In this document: one piece after another, positions 48,164 through 56,032 of the stretch
Numbering within the stretch: position 1 is the stretch's first letter
Layout: each line of letters begins with the position of its first letter
Assembly: GCF_020782235.1 (NCBI RefSeq)
Contig: NZ_JAJGNO010000001.1
Span: forward strand, 372,001-436,000
DNA from: Sphingobium naphthae
GTDB taxonomy: Bacteria; Pseudomonadota; Alphaproteobacteria; Sphingomonadales; Sphingomonadaceae
Length of the DNA stretch: 64,000 nt
Reading direction: 5' to 3'
The notes under the pieces: generated by a model
The model's database searches: none
Seen by the model: only the letters and a program-made list of their open reading frames with translations
What the model was told of the DNA's origin: nothing
Position numbers and translations under genes: made by a program

Positions 48164-48696
48164 GTACTGAAGATAGAATTTCCGGTCAAAACGGCCGGAA
48201 ATTGTCAAAGAAGGCGCGTGAATATGCTGCCAAGCTTGCCAAGCACGGCTTTGAAGGCTTCGACACGCCAGGTAGGCGAGGGCGTCCGAAGTCACCCGCA
48301 ACGCTCGTCGCCCAACGTGATGGCAAATCGGCGAGAACGCAGCGGCGCTATGTGGCCATTATGCGCGATCTCGCCACCAAACTCGATGTATCGCCGCCCG
48401 ATCTGGTCGGCACCAGCTTGGCGTCCATCGGCGAGCAACAAGCGCTTTTGAAGCTGAACCCGAGGCACGCCACCATACTGATCATCGCAGCAAGGCGCGG
48501 GAAGAAAGTCTCTGCGAAACTGCGGGTTTCCCGAGCTGTCGCTCGATTGAGGGAAAAAGAAGATCCGGTTGAGCGCGAGATTACCGCGCTGGTGCGCCTT
48601 TGGGTGAAAAGCAGTCCTGAGGCGCGAGACGGATTTTTGGAAAGGCTTGCTCAGGCCCAGGCTAGGAGCAGGAAGGAGGATGGGCAACAGGCTTAA
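48160..48696 (+). CDS. Hypothetical protein of the element
   Basis: A 178-residue basic protein coupled to the integrase by a GTG overlapping its stop. It contains RRYVAIMRDLATKLD and SLASIGEQQALLKLNPRHAT, then a Lys/Arg-rich helix GKKVSAKLRVSRAVARLREK. The middle resembles ParB/KorB-like helix-turn-helix regions of mobile-element proteins, but the match is weak and I do not name a family. DNA binding is a reasonable guess from charge and placement. Confidence 0.55.
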   Translation: MSTEDRISGQNGRKLSKKAREYAAKLAKHGFEGFDTPGRRGRPKSPATLVAQRDGKSARTQRRYVAIMRDLATKLDVSPPDLVGTSLASIGEQQALLKLNPRHATILIIAARRGKKVSAKLRVSRAVARLREKEDPVEREITALVRLWVKSSPEARDGFLERLAQAQARSRKEDGQQA

Positions 48697-48767
48697 ACAA
48701 GCGGCCCAGAGCGGTGCGTCAACACCACCCTGAGCCTAACCACAACCGTCTTACGTGGAGACGAATC

Positions 48768-48884
48768 ATGGCTATCCCCCCTCTAGGGCGCGGCATTTTG
48801 CGCGCCAATGCCAATTCCGATTTTGTCCTTTCTGGCGTCCGTAGAGCCGTCGCCCCTCTCATGGGCAATCATGCGTCATGGTGA
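48768..48884 (+). CDS. Possible small ORF, 38 residues
   Basis: ATG 48768 has GGAGACG upstream (48758-48764) and reads 38 codons to TGA 48882. The stop region overlaps the ATG at 48878 of the next gene's longer frame. The peptide is neutral and not obviously hydrophobic. It is the only supportable coding signal in 48697-48877. Confidence 0.3.
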   Translation: MAIPPLGRGILRANANSDFVLSGVRRAVAPLMGNHASW

Positions 48885-48901
48885 AACAGAAGGACCACCC
48901 C

Positions 48902-49084
48902 ATGACGCCCATGACGGTTTCCATTGCCGAGACCATTCGTGCCACTTCGCTCTCTCAAGCCACGATCTACCGGATGATCGGTCGCGGCGAAATCGAGACA
49001 GTGAAGGTCGGCGGTCGCCGGCTTGTAAAAATGGCATCGCTCCGCCAGCTGATTGGCGACGCTCCTGTAGCGGAGGCGCAGTGA
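48902..49084 (+). CDS. AlpA/excisionase-like helix-turn-helix protein
   Basis: A 60-residue protein from ATG 48902 (a longer frame begins at ATG 48878). It contains SIAETIRATSLSQATIYRMIGRGEIETVKVGGRRLV, split here as a helix-turn-helix (ATSLSQATIYRMI) with a wing (VKVGGRRLV). That is the MerR-like fold of AlpA and excisionases, which control integrase activity. Its place beside the integrase fits. Confidence 0.8.
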   Translation: MTPMTVSIAETIRATSLSQATIYRMIGRGEIETVKVGGRRLVKMASLRQLIGDAPVAEAQ

Positions 49085-49090
49085 TCCGCT

Positions 49091-49378
49091 ATGCCCGGAA
49101 AGCGAAACGCCCCCGTCCGTGAGGACGAAGGCGCTACGTGTCTGCTTGGCGGCGACACTGGCGCATATAGCCGATCTGAATATTCAGAGCAACGAACAGA
49201 GGTCCACCTAGCCGAATGCGTTTTCGGCGGGCGCTATGTCGTCAGCATACAGCCGCGCCGGGTAGATAGGCCGAGCCGCGAATTTCGCACCTATGGGGAA
49301 GCGCGAACGCTCGCTGACGCCCTGCGGCTTAAGCATGGCTGGTCCGTGATTGACGATACCGGGGGCGATCATGGGTAA
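49091..49378 (+). CDS. Hypothetical protein of the element
   Basis: A 95-residue protein starting 6 bp after the AlpA-like stop. The middle reads ECVFGGRYVVSIQPRRVDRP, with alternating hydrophobics that suggest beta strands, followed by a helix YGEARTLADALRLKHGW. It has no signal peptide. I do not recognise it. It overlaps the next gene's start by 8 bp. Confidence 0.55.
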   Translation: MPGKRNAPVREDEGATCLLGGDTGAYSRSEYSEQRTEVHLAECVFGGRYVVSIQPRRVDRPSREFRTYGEARTLADALRLKHGWSVIDDTGGDHG

Positions 49379-49592
49379 GGTGCTCCGCTTCCCTGTCGAG
49401 CGCCGGCAGCCTCATGTCGCGCTAACTTGGGATGATGTCTGGGACCAGTACCAGATCGCGGTTGTGGGCGTCGGGCCCAACCTGCTCCAGTGGTGCAGCG
49501 GTTATCCGGAGGCAATAGACCTGCTGATTAGCTTGGGCCAGCGCTTTGGCCTGCCCATTTTTGATCTCACACCGCAGGGGAAAGTCGCATGA
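49371..49592 (+). CDS. Hypothetical protein of the element
   Basis: A 73-residue protein from ATG 49371, MGKVLRFPVERRQ. It has a tryptophan-rich helix LTWDDVWDQYQIAV and a hydrophobic C-terminal helix (EAIDLLISLGQRFGLPIFDL). An upstream ATG at 49350 gives seven more residues without a ribosome binding site. Function unknown. Its stop overlaps the next small ORF by ATGA. Confidence 0.55.
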   Translation: MGKVLRFPVERRQPHVALTWDDVWDQYQIAVVGVGPNLLQWCSGYPEAIDLLISLGQRFGLPIFDLTPQGKVA

Positions 49593-49717
49593 AGGGCGGA
49601 CTTACAATCCGCCAGCCTCGTGCGGTTCAGCCCCACCGTTCAGTGATTGCAAGCGCGCATCCGGCCCTATCCCCACCGGTGCCACCACCGGCAGCGGCTT
49701 GCGAGGTGTCCGGATGA
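49589..49717 (+). CDS. Small overlapping ORF, 42 residues
   Basis: ATG 49589 overlaps the stop of the 49371 gene, and its own TGA (49715-49717) overlaps the ATG of the primase gene (49714), an ATGA junction at both ends. The peptide is 42 residues, basic at the start (KGGLTIRQPRAVQPHR) and Pro/Ala-rich at the end. Such double overlaps suggest real translational coupling, though the peptide may only serve to pass ribosomes on. Confidence 0.55.
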   Translation: MKGGLTIRQPRAVQPHRSVIASAHPALSPPVPPPAAACEVSG

Positions 49718-50721
49718 CCCTCGCGCAGGACATCACCAAGCATTTCAACGGCGACTGGCGCGGCAATCAGGGCTTCATCCCGACACCTGGCCACAGCGCC
49801 AAGGATCGCGGGACGACGGTTCGCGACACCGATGATGGCGATGTGGCTTTCCACAGCTTCAATGGCGGCGACTGGAGGGCGCTCAAGGATGAATGCCGTT
49901 CCAAGGGCCTGCTGCCTGATCGCCAGCGTCAACCTGAACGTTGGCGCGTCGCCGGTGTCTATGAGTTCACAGACGCCGACGGGACGGTCCTTTACCGCAC
50001 GCGGCGCATGGAGCATCCCTCCAGGCCCAAGCGGTTCGAGGCCCAGCGCCCTGACGGCAGGGGCGGGTGGATCGACAAGCTGGGCGACTGCCCACGCGTT
50101 CTCTATCGGCTCCCCGAACTGCTGGCGGCTGATCCGGCCGAGCCCGTCTATTTCGTGGAAGGCGAGCGCAAGGCCGACAAGCTCGCGGCATGGGGTCTGA
50201 TCGCCACCTCAGTCGCCTTCGGCGCCAAGGGATGGCGCAAGTCCTATGCCGATGCATTGGCGGGACGTTTGGTCATCTTCCTGCCGGACAATGACCAGCC
50301 GGGTCATGAGTTCGCACAGAAGGCGAAGCCCGACATGGAGGCGGCCGGCGCAACTGTGCACGTCATCGATCTGCCGGGGCTTCCGGCCAAGGGTGACGTG
50401 ATGGACTGGGCTGGCACGGCTGAAGATTTGCGCAGTCTTGTATCAACCGCGCAGCGAGGCAATCCGCTGCCGGGCCTCTGTGGCCCGGAGACATGGGACG
50501 GCACCCACGCACCCGATCGGGAGTGGATACTGCGCGACTGGCTCGTCTGTAAGGCTGCTGGGCTTTTGAGCGGTCAGGAGGGTGTGGGCAAGTCATTGCT
50601 GGCGCAGCAGATGGCGACATGCCTTGCGGCAGGCATCCCTTTCCTTGGCCTTCAAGGCCAACGGGTGCGAGCACTCTACCTGACGTGCGAAGACGATGTA
50701 GACGAACTGCACAGGCGGCAG
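49714..50721 (+). pseudogene. TOPRIM primase / RepA-type helicase, 3'-truncated
   Basis: Starts at ATG 49714 with a zinc-free N-terminal region (ITKHFNGDWRGNQGFIPTPGHS), a TOPRIM-like domain (PVYFVEGERKADKLAAWG, VIFLPDNDQPGHEFA with the acidic DND motif), then a RepA/RecA-type ATPase start with Walker A GQEGVGKSLL near residue 290. It reaches YLTCEDDVDELHRRQ, where family members continue for some 200 residues. Here the homology ends at about 50721; the frame runs on to 50784 in sequence belonging to another gene. The ATPase is therefore incomplete and inactive as a helicase. An in-frame start at 49546 is less likely. Confidence 0.82.
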
Positions 50722-51787
50722 GAACCGCACCCGCGACGCCGAGGTTGCCGCGGCGAGCAAGAGCGAGCGCGCCACCAAGGCTGATACCTCTGCCAAGCGC
50801 GAAGCCGCCAAGGTTGCGAGAGACGCCGCCCGTGCCCAGCAGGAGCTTCAGCAGACGCTGGAGCGCGTTGTCGGCAAGTTCGATCCGGTGCGTTCCATCG
50901 CGATCGAGACGGGCAAGGCGCTCAAGGATATCGACATGCTGGAGATGAAGGGCGTGCTGTCCTCCGTCGACGCCCTCACCTACAAGCTGGCCCTTGCCCG
51001 CGATCAGGCCCGCGCCGTCGCTGATGCGGCGTGGAAGAGTCAGGAACAGCGCTGGATCGAGGTTGGCATCACGCCTGACGAGATGGACGGGTCGCGCGTG
51101 CGTAAGGCGATCGACCGCGATCTGGAGGTGCGACAGGACGCCAATGATCGGATCGCCGATGACTTCCGGCGCAAGCAGGAGGATCAGCTTCACGCGCTGG
51201 CCGGCCTTTACGAGGATCTGTTTCGGGGCGGCACTGATGCGATATGGAGCGACTTCAAGGCTGTGGGGTTTCGCATCATCGCGGAGACGCTGGCGCGATT
51301 CACATTAGCTCGAGTCGGCGGCGCACCATCGGAAAGCGGAGGAATAGGTTCGTTCCTAAACACCGCCGTCAATTCGGTTCTTGGTTTCTCAGAAGGCGGT
51401 TACACGGGCGCGGGCCCTCGCAACGCTGTCGCAGGCGTTGTGCACAAGGGGGAGTATGTTTTCCCGGCCGATGCAGTTTCGCGCATTGGTGTGGCCAATC
51501 TGGAAGCCATGAGCGCACGCGGCACCGTTTCGGCTCTTTCTTCCCCGCGCGAAATCATAGCCCCTCACGGTGCCCTCGCGCCTGCACGCCCTCAGGAAAT
51601 TGTCTTACACGTGCAATCGAACGATTATTTCGATGCCAAGGTAGCCAGCATCTCGAACAATGTTGCGATCAAGGTAGCCCAGCCTATCGCCCGTGCGCAT
51701 GCCGCCCAAGCAGCCAAGGCCATGGGAGGCGCTGTCGTCAAGGCCATGCCCGCCCGCCTGGCGCAGTTCCAGAGGGATGGGACTTAG
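50720..51787 (+). pseudogene. Phage tail tape-measure protein, C-terminal fragment
   Basis: The frame used from about 50720 (RNRTRDAEVAAASKSERA) to 51787 is the end of a long tail-length protein. It has a Lys/Ala/Gln-rich helix, then LKDIDMLEMKGVLSSVD, a helical stretch (EDLFRGGTDAIWSDF), and a tail GGYTGAGPRNAVAGVVHKGE, which is a well known near-C-terminal signature of tape-measure proteins (GGYTG.G..N..AG.VH.GEYV). The 5' part of the gene, normally kilobases long, is missing. A GTG at 50888 could start translation of a 299-residue product. Confidence 0.8.
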
Positions 51788-51887
51788 AGGTAAGTCATTC
51801 TGCTATTCAAATCCCAAGTGCAACGCTAACATCGCTGATGGACGGTTCAGGGGCAAATGAGTCGTCCGTCATTTATTCGGGGGTATC

Positions 51888-52730
51888 ATGAAGACGTTTA
51901 GCCTCGCGGCCGCGCTGTCTCTTGCGCTGGCTGCACCTGCATTTGCAGAAACTCTGACGCTGGATAATATTGTTGCCCTGTGCAGCACGGGCATTGGCGA
52001 TGAAGCAGTGATCGCAAAGATCAACAGTTCCGGTACGCATTTCGACCTGACTACTGATCAGATGATCTCGCTGAAGGGCCGCGGCGTGTCGGGCCCGGTG
52101 ATTGCTGCGCTGCTCGGCGGAACAGATAGTCAGCCGAAGCCCCCGTCTATGTCCATGGATTCGCCTGATCCTCTGGTCGGGCACCCTTCCGGTGTTTATC
52201 TGCTCATGAACATGGGTTCCGGAGCGCGCATGCAGCGTATTGATCCGACCGTGACAAATCAGACAAAGACCGGCGGTATCTGGGGCTATGCTCTCACCGG
52301 CGGTATTGCTTCAATGAGCATCAAAACGGCCATCCAGAACGAAACCGCAAAGACGCATGCGGCAGTCGATCGGCCGACCTTTTATTTCTTCTTCGATGAA
52401 TCGAATCCTGAAACTGCGCGCCAGATCACCACCTTTGCGTCGGGCAGCACCGCAGCGGTGTCCTCGCCTGCTGAATTCACGTTGATTCAGATGACAAAGA
52501 AGAAGGGGCGTCGCGAAGCGCGGGTCGGCAGTGCCAACATCGGCGGAGCGAAGACCGGCGTAATGGACAAGGACCGCATCGCTTTCGATTACGAGATGGT
52601 GCGTCCAGGCGTCTTCAAAGTGACGCCGCAAGCGCCGCTGGAGGCCGGGGAATATGGCTTCATCTATGCTATCACCGGCGGCGGATCGAATGGGGCGATG
52701 ACCGCCCGGATCTTCGACTTCTCGGTCTAA
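51888..52730 (+). CDS. Secreted protein of unknown function
   Basis: A 280-residue protein with signal peptide MKTFSLAAALSLALAAPAFA (cleavage after FA-A near residue 20). The first 70 mature residues contain LTLDNIVALCSTGIGDEAVIAKI, a helical segment like that found in proteins with small repeat domains of secreted lipoproteins. The rest is beta-rich and ends GEYGFIYAITGGGSNGA. One middle section is hydrophobic with glycine (GIWGYALTGGIASMSI). Not a phage structural type; probably cargo of the element. No family named. Confidence 0.6.
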   Translation: MKTFSLAAALSLALAAPAFAETLTLDNIVALCSTGIGDEAVIAKINSSGTHFDLTTDQMISLKGRGVSGPVIAALLGGTDSQPKPPSMSMDSPDPLVGHPSGVYLLMNMGSGARMQRIDPTVTNQTKTGGIWGYALTGGIASMSIKTAIQNETAKTHAAVDRPTFYFFFDESNPETARQITTFASGSTAAVSSPAEFTLIQMTKKKGRREARVGSANIGGAKTGVMDKDRIAFDYEMVRPGVFKVTPQAPLEAGEYGFIYAITGGGSNGAMTARIFDFSV

Positions 52731-52752
52731 GGGTCATGGAGGGGAGGGCTAT

Positions 52753-53292
52753 GTGTCCTCCCCGCTATTCCCAGCCATTTACCGCTCGCTGTTTCACAGC
52801 GCGAATGTCTGCAGGAGCTTGGAAGTGCCGGAACGTGCGTGGGACAGCATGAGCATCGATTTTCGGATGACCGCAGCCACCGTTGTGGCGATGTTCGACA
52901 ACTGCTCTGCGATCAGCGAAACCGGGCTATCTCTAGAAGTGCAAGAAGGTCGCATGCTGACCCTCTATGGCGATGATGATTGTGATGACGATGAGGACAC
53001 GACGCTTGAATACAAGTGCATCATCACCGCGGAGGGCTCTAAAGCGAAGCGGGCGACAGCTCGGGTAGCTATGGTCAATGTCGATGGAATCCACCAGAAT
53101 GGACGCCGGCTGACGATCAAGGGTTCGGGCTGGGCAGGCCGAGATGAGGATGGGCTGATCGAGGTGATATTTGACGAGCCACCGCGGATGGTCGTTTACG
53201 ACTACGAGCTAGACCTTAGCGAGGGCGATGCCGCCGATCACGCCAACATCGTTGATTTCAGGCGACCTGATGGTGGACGCGGTGGGGAATAA
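52753..53292 (+). CDS. Hypothetical protein of the element
   Basis: A 179-residue protein starting at GTG 52753, with GGAGGGGAGG just upstream; ATG 52849 is an alternative. It has an acidic cluster GDDDCDDDEDTTLEYKC near residue 75, then beta-type segments and a tail with DYELDLSEGDAADHANIVDF. There is no signal sequence. Function unknown. Confidence 0.55.
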   Translation: MSSPLFPAIYRSLFHSANVCRSLEVPERAWDSMSIDFRMTAATVVAMFDNCSAISETGLSLEVQEGRMLTLYGDDDCDDDEDTTLEYKCIITAEGSKAKRATARVAMVNVDGIHQNGRRLTIKGSGWAGRDEDGLIEVIFDEPPRMVVYDYELDLSEGDAADHANIVDFRRPDGGRGGE

Positions 53293-53913
53293 TCGAGCAA
53301 AGGCTGGTTAACGACGCGAAACCGCCAATCGCAGCCCTCTGTCGGCGGACTGGTGCTCTGCCTTCGATGGGCAGTGTGACATTTCCGCCTAATGGCAAAA
53401 ATATCGCGTCGTTCCCCTTTCGGACTCGTTGCAATTTTGAAGATGGAGGAGTCTAAAGGTGACGGCCCGCCGCTTGGTTGGGTCAGTTACCTAGGACGCG
53501 GTCAACGACTAGGGTACGACCTACAGTGGGAGCATACGTGCTCCCACTTCCCAAACCGAAAGCGCCAATAGTCGATTACCGACACAGCCCTCGGCCAGTT
53601 GCATGCAATCCGCATATCAACCTCCTTCGTGGAAACGCGAGGTCGAGCCTCGCTCTCCGGGGACGCCCCATGCGCCCCGCGCCGCTTCAGGGCTTGAGGG
53701 GCATCGAAGAAGTATGACGGCGGACCGTCGAGCTCAGTAATAAGCGGGATGTCTGGGGAGTCGAGAGCCTGCGCCAATGATTTTGATTGGTTAATGAACG
53801 ATTGATCGCAAATGTGGCCCTGAAGGCACAGATGCACTTTTCCTTATATAACAACTTCCTTAAGTCGCATCGCGCCGCGCAAGGGGACGAACATGCTCGT
53901 ACACCCTGCTCGG
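53293..53913. other. Long gene-poor stretch within the element
   Basis: No convincing coding sequence: the frames available lack good start signals and protein-like composition, apart from a doubtful minus-strand frame 53502-53837 (GTG start, weak AAGGA signal). A 10-bp hairpin lies at 53525-53548. The strand changes after this stretch, which suggests it contains the site of old rearrangement or the promoters of neighbours. Confidence 0.5.
53525..53548. repeat. Perfect 10-bp hairpin AGTGGGAGCA/TGCTCCCACT
   Basis: Arms AGTGGGAGCA (53525-53534) and TGCTCCCACT (53539-53548) separated by TACG. The loop is only four bases. No T-run follows on either strand, so a terminator is not certain; a transposon end, protein site or structured RNA are alternatives. 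Confidence 0.6.
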
Positions 53914-54153
53914 TTAGGATCGCGGAAGAGACACTAGATAAACAATTTGAGCATCTTGTTTTTCTGCCCATTCGATCCCAGCGCGTTCGGTCTCATCTCG
54001 CGTACGATAGCTTTGCCTACCAAAGAGGGCATGTTTGGCGAAGTGGACGACGGCGGAAACATTGAAGACGCCATCCTCCATCTCTTCAACTTCTATGTAG
54101 TCCCACCCCTCGTCTGGCGGGCGTGTGTTAGGGAGAAGCCGTTTTAGATGCAC
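53914..54153 (-). CDS. Hypothetical small protein, second gene of minus-strand pair
   Basis: A 79-residue protein starting at GTG 54153, with AAGGAGT five bases upstream on the minus strand, a strong signal. It has LPNTRPPDEGWDYIEVEEME and a central VHFAKHALFGRQSYRTRDETE, with a C-terminal helix AEKQDAQIVYLV. It lies 29 bp after the ribbon-helix-helix gene and is probably co-transcribed with it. No family named. Confidence 0.6.
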   Translation of the reverse strand: MHLKRLLPNTRPPDEGWDYIEVEEMEDGVFNVSAVVHFAKHALFGRQSYRTRDETERAGIEWAEKQDAQIVYLVSLPRS

Positions 54154-54182
54154 AAAAGACTCCTTGGATTTCCTGATACGGC

Positions 54183-54368
54183 TTAACCTCGCGTCATGCC
54201 CAGCCGCATGAGCTTACGCACTGCCTCTGGCCGCGAAGGCGGATTATCCTGGCATGAAATCCAAGCATCAAGTGCCGTCAGATCGGCCTCATTGAGCCGA
54301 ACAGTGATAGGCTTACCCACTCCAGTTGAGGGACGCCCTACCTTTTTGGTGTCAGAAACGTTTGACAT
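54183..54368 (-). CDS. Ribbon-helix-helix protein, first gene of minus-strand pair
   Basis: A 61-residue protein with a basic N-terminus (KKVGRPSTGVGKPI) and a CopG/Arc-like ribbon-helix-helix: strand ITVRLNEADL, helix TALDAWISCQD, then PSRPEAVRKLMRLGM. It should bind DNA as a dimer, perhaps controlling the divergent gene at 54465. The adjacent gene is a possible partner, but no toxin fold is visible there. Confidence 0.8.
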   Translation of the reverse strand: MSNVSDTKKVGRPSTGVGKPITVRLNEADLTALDAWISCQDNPPSRPEAVRKLMRLGMTRG

Positions 54369-54464
54369 GCAGATTTATTGATGTCAGAAAGTTCGAACTG
54401 ACGCAAGGCTCCTACACCTCGCGCCAGCTCTAACCGCAACCCCTGTCTACGAGGGATTGAAGCT

Positions 54465-55088
54465 ATGTCCGACCTAGCATTGTCTAGGCGCGTCGTCACG
54501 CGCGCGCTTTTCCTAACACCCGCTCTTGTCGCACCGGCCGCCGCCAGTGCTGCGCCTGTCATGGTCTGCGCTGTCCAAAAAGACGCAGCCGCGTGGGATG
54601 AAGCGATGGCGCATTACAAGGCCGTGAAGGCCGAAGCCGACCACTTCCACGCAACCATCTACAAGCCGGCGCTGGAGGCCGCCGCGGACCTCTGCCCTCC
54701 CTATCGGTTCACTCATACCGCCAAGAACGGGCACACTGCAGAATATGCGATCTGGCCAGACGACTTCGCCGCCTATGAGCCTGGCGCAGTGGATATGTGG
54801 ACCTTCATCCGGCCGCAGATCGACGCCGCGCAGGCGAAACACGCTGCCTACCTGGCGTCGCCGCTGCCCGCTGAGCTGGAACGGCTGAACAAGCAATCCG
54901 ACCACTACAACGAGCTGCTAGGGGCGGCTGAGGAAGCGCTTCTGTGCCTGCATGCTCCGCACCTGGAGGCGGTCGCGTGGAAACTCCGCTATCTCCAGAG
55001 TGTGAGCGTCGACTGCGTGATGGAGCCGGGGGCAATCGCCAACGTCCTGTTCGATGTTCGCCGCCTCAATGGGGAGGACATCGCATGA
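54465..55088 (+). CDS. Tat-signal-type secreted hypothetical protein
   Basis: A 207-residue protein with an N-terminus MSDLALSRRVVTRALFLTP followed by Ala-rich sequence, which looks like a twin-arginine signal (SRRVV, cleavage near ASA). The mature part is helical with KDAAAWDEAMAHYKAVKAE and a later helix AKHAAYLASPLPAELERLN, and has cysteines in DLCPPYR and LLCLHAP. It starts a block of five genes, most overlapping. A recognised family is not found. Confidence 0.6.
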   Translation: MSDLALSRRVVTRALFLTPALVAPAAASAAPVMVCAVQKDAAAWDEAMAHYKAVKAEADHFHATIYKPALEAAADLCPPYRFTHTAKNGHTAEYAIWPDDFAAYEPGAVDMWTFIRPQIDAAQAKHAAYLASPLPAELERLNKQSDHYNELLGAAEEALLCLHAPHLEAVAWKLRYLQSVSVDCVMEPGAIANVLFDVRRLNGEDIA

Positions 55089-55675
55089 CCAGTCGTCGCT
55101 CCTTCATCGCTGGCTTGGCTGTCGCGCCTGTCGCTATCGTGGCACCGGCAGTCGCTGCCCTCCCAGCTGCCCAGCATCCCGACTGGCTGGCCCTGCTCGC
55201 CAACGAACAACAAGCGGAAGCGGCTTTCAGCCTGCTGACCGTTGAACAGGAGCAGGCAGATAGCCGGTTCTTCGATGCCTGCAGGGCGGCCGAGCAGGCA
55301 TGGCAGCGCGCCTATGATGCGCACAGCCGTCTGCCGCATGTGCCGCTGGTCGAAGGCGAAAGCCCCGCCGCATTGGAAGCGCGCGTGCAGCAGGCCATCG
55401 GCAAATGGAATGCCGAAAATCGGGCAATGCGCGATGACCGCGATGGCCTGGAGGCTCGACTCCGTGTTGAAACCGGCTTGGCCGAGGTCGAGCAACGCTG
55501 CGAAACTGCCCTTTCGACCTACGTGGCTGCGGTGAAAGCGATCATCGCCTATCCGTCCCGCGATCCTGACATCATCGCGCACAAGCTGCGCCTGATGCTC
55601 GACCAGTATGGCGACGATAGCGACGGGTGCATGTCGCTGCTGGCATCGATCACGGGGGAGGGTCTGTCATGCTGA
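55085..55675 (+). CDS. Tat-signal-type secreted hypothetical protein, second copy of block
   Basis: A 196-residue protein with MTSRRSFIAGLAVAPVAIVAP, a clear twin-arginine signal (SRRSFI) with cleavage near VAA. The mature part is mainly helical (EQQAEAAFSLLTVEQEQADS) and ends in DGCMSLLASI. It has the same general plan as the upstream gene but little shared sequence. ATG 55085 overlaps that gene's stop (ATGA). Confidence 0.62.
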   Translation: MTSRRSFIAGLAVAPVAIVAPAVAALPAAQHPDWLALLANEQQAEAAFSLLTVEQEQADSRFFDACRAAEQAWQRAYDAHSRLPHVPLVEGESPAALEARVQQAIGKWNAENRAMRDDRDGLEARLRVETGLAEVEQRCETALSTYVAAVKAIIAYPSRDPDIIAHKLRLMLDQYGDDSDGCMSLLASITGEGLSC

Positions 55676-56031
55676 TCTATCGCAGTAACCTCGCCGCCCG
55701 CGGCGAACCCAAGCCCTACATCGCGCCAGTCGATGATGACGGCTTTCCCTCCGTATATATTCGTCCCCGGCGCCGACCGTCACCGCGCGTTCGACCTCCG
55801 TCCGCGATCCGCCGGCCGCAGCGCTATGAGCGCACGACCAGCCAGGCGCTGGACCTTCTCCCCCGCATCCAGTCAGCCTTGAGCCTCTATGGCCTCACGC
55901 CAACGGAATTCGGGCGCGAAGCATTGGGAGACCCGAATCTGCTGGGACAGCTGGCAGGAGGGCGGCGCTTGCGCAGTGTCACCCGCGCGCGGATCGTCGC
56001 TTACCTCGACAGACTGGACCGGGAGGCCTGA
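55669..56031 (+). CDS. Small DNA-binding-like protein with FGREAxxDPxL motif
   Basis: A 120-residue basic protein, starting at ATG 55669 inside the end of the previous gene. The N-terminal half is Arg/Pro-rich (RPRRRPSPRVRPPSAIRR). The C-terminal part, LLPRIQSALSLYGLTPTEFG then EALGDPNLLGQLAGGRRLRS, is a helix-loop-helix resembling a regulator domain. The same motif occurs in the fifth gene of the block. Confidence 0.6.
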   Translation: MLIYRSNLAARGEPKPYIAPVDDDGFPSVYIRPRRRPSPRVRPPSAIRRPQRYERTTSQALDLLPRIQSALSLYGLTPTEFGREALGDPNLLGQLAGGRRLRSVTRARIVAYLDRLDREA

Positions 56032-56032
56032 T

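Noticed and set aside
53478..53837. Frames 53478-53717 (plus) and 53502-53837 (minus)
   Set aside because: They overlap each other, have poor or weak start signals and no protein-like pattern, so neither is listed as a gene; the minus one remains slightly possible.
53914..54368. Calling the RHH pair a toxin-antitoxin system
   Set aside because: The partner protein shows no RelE, ParE, HicA, MazF or other known toxin signature; the RHH protein could be a plain repressor.
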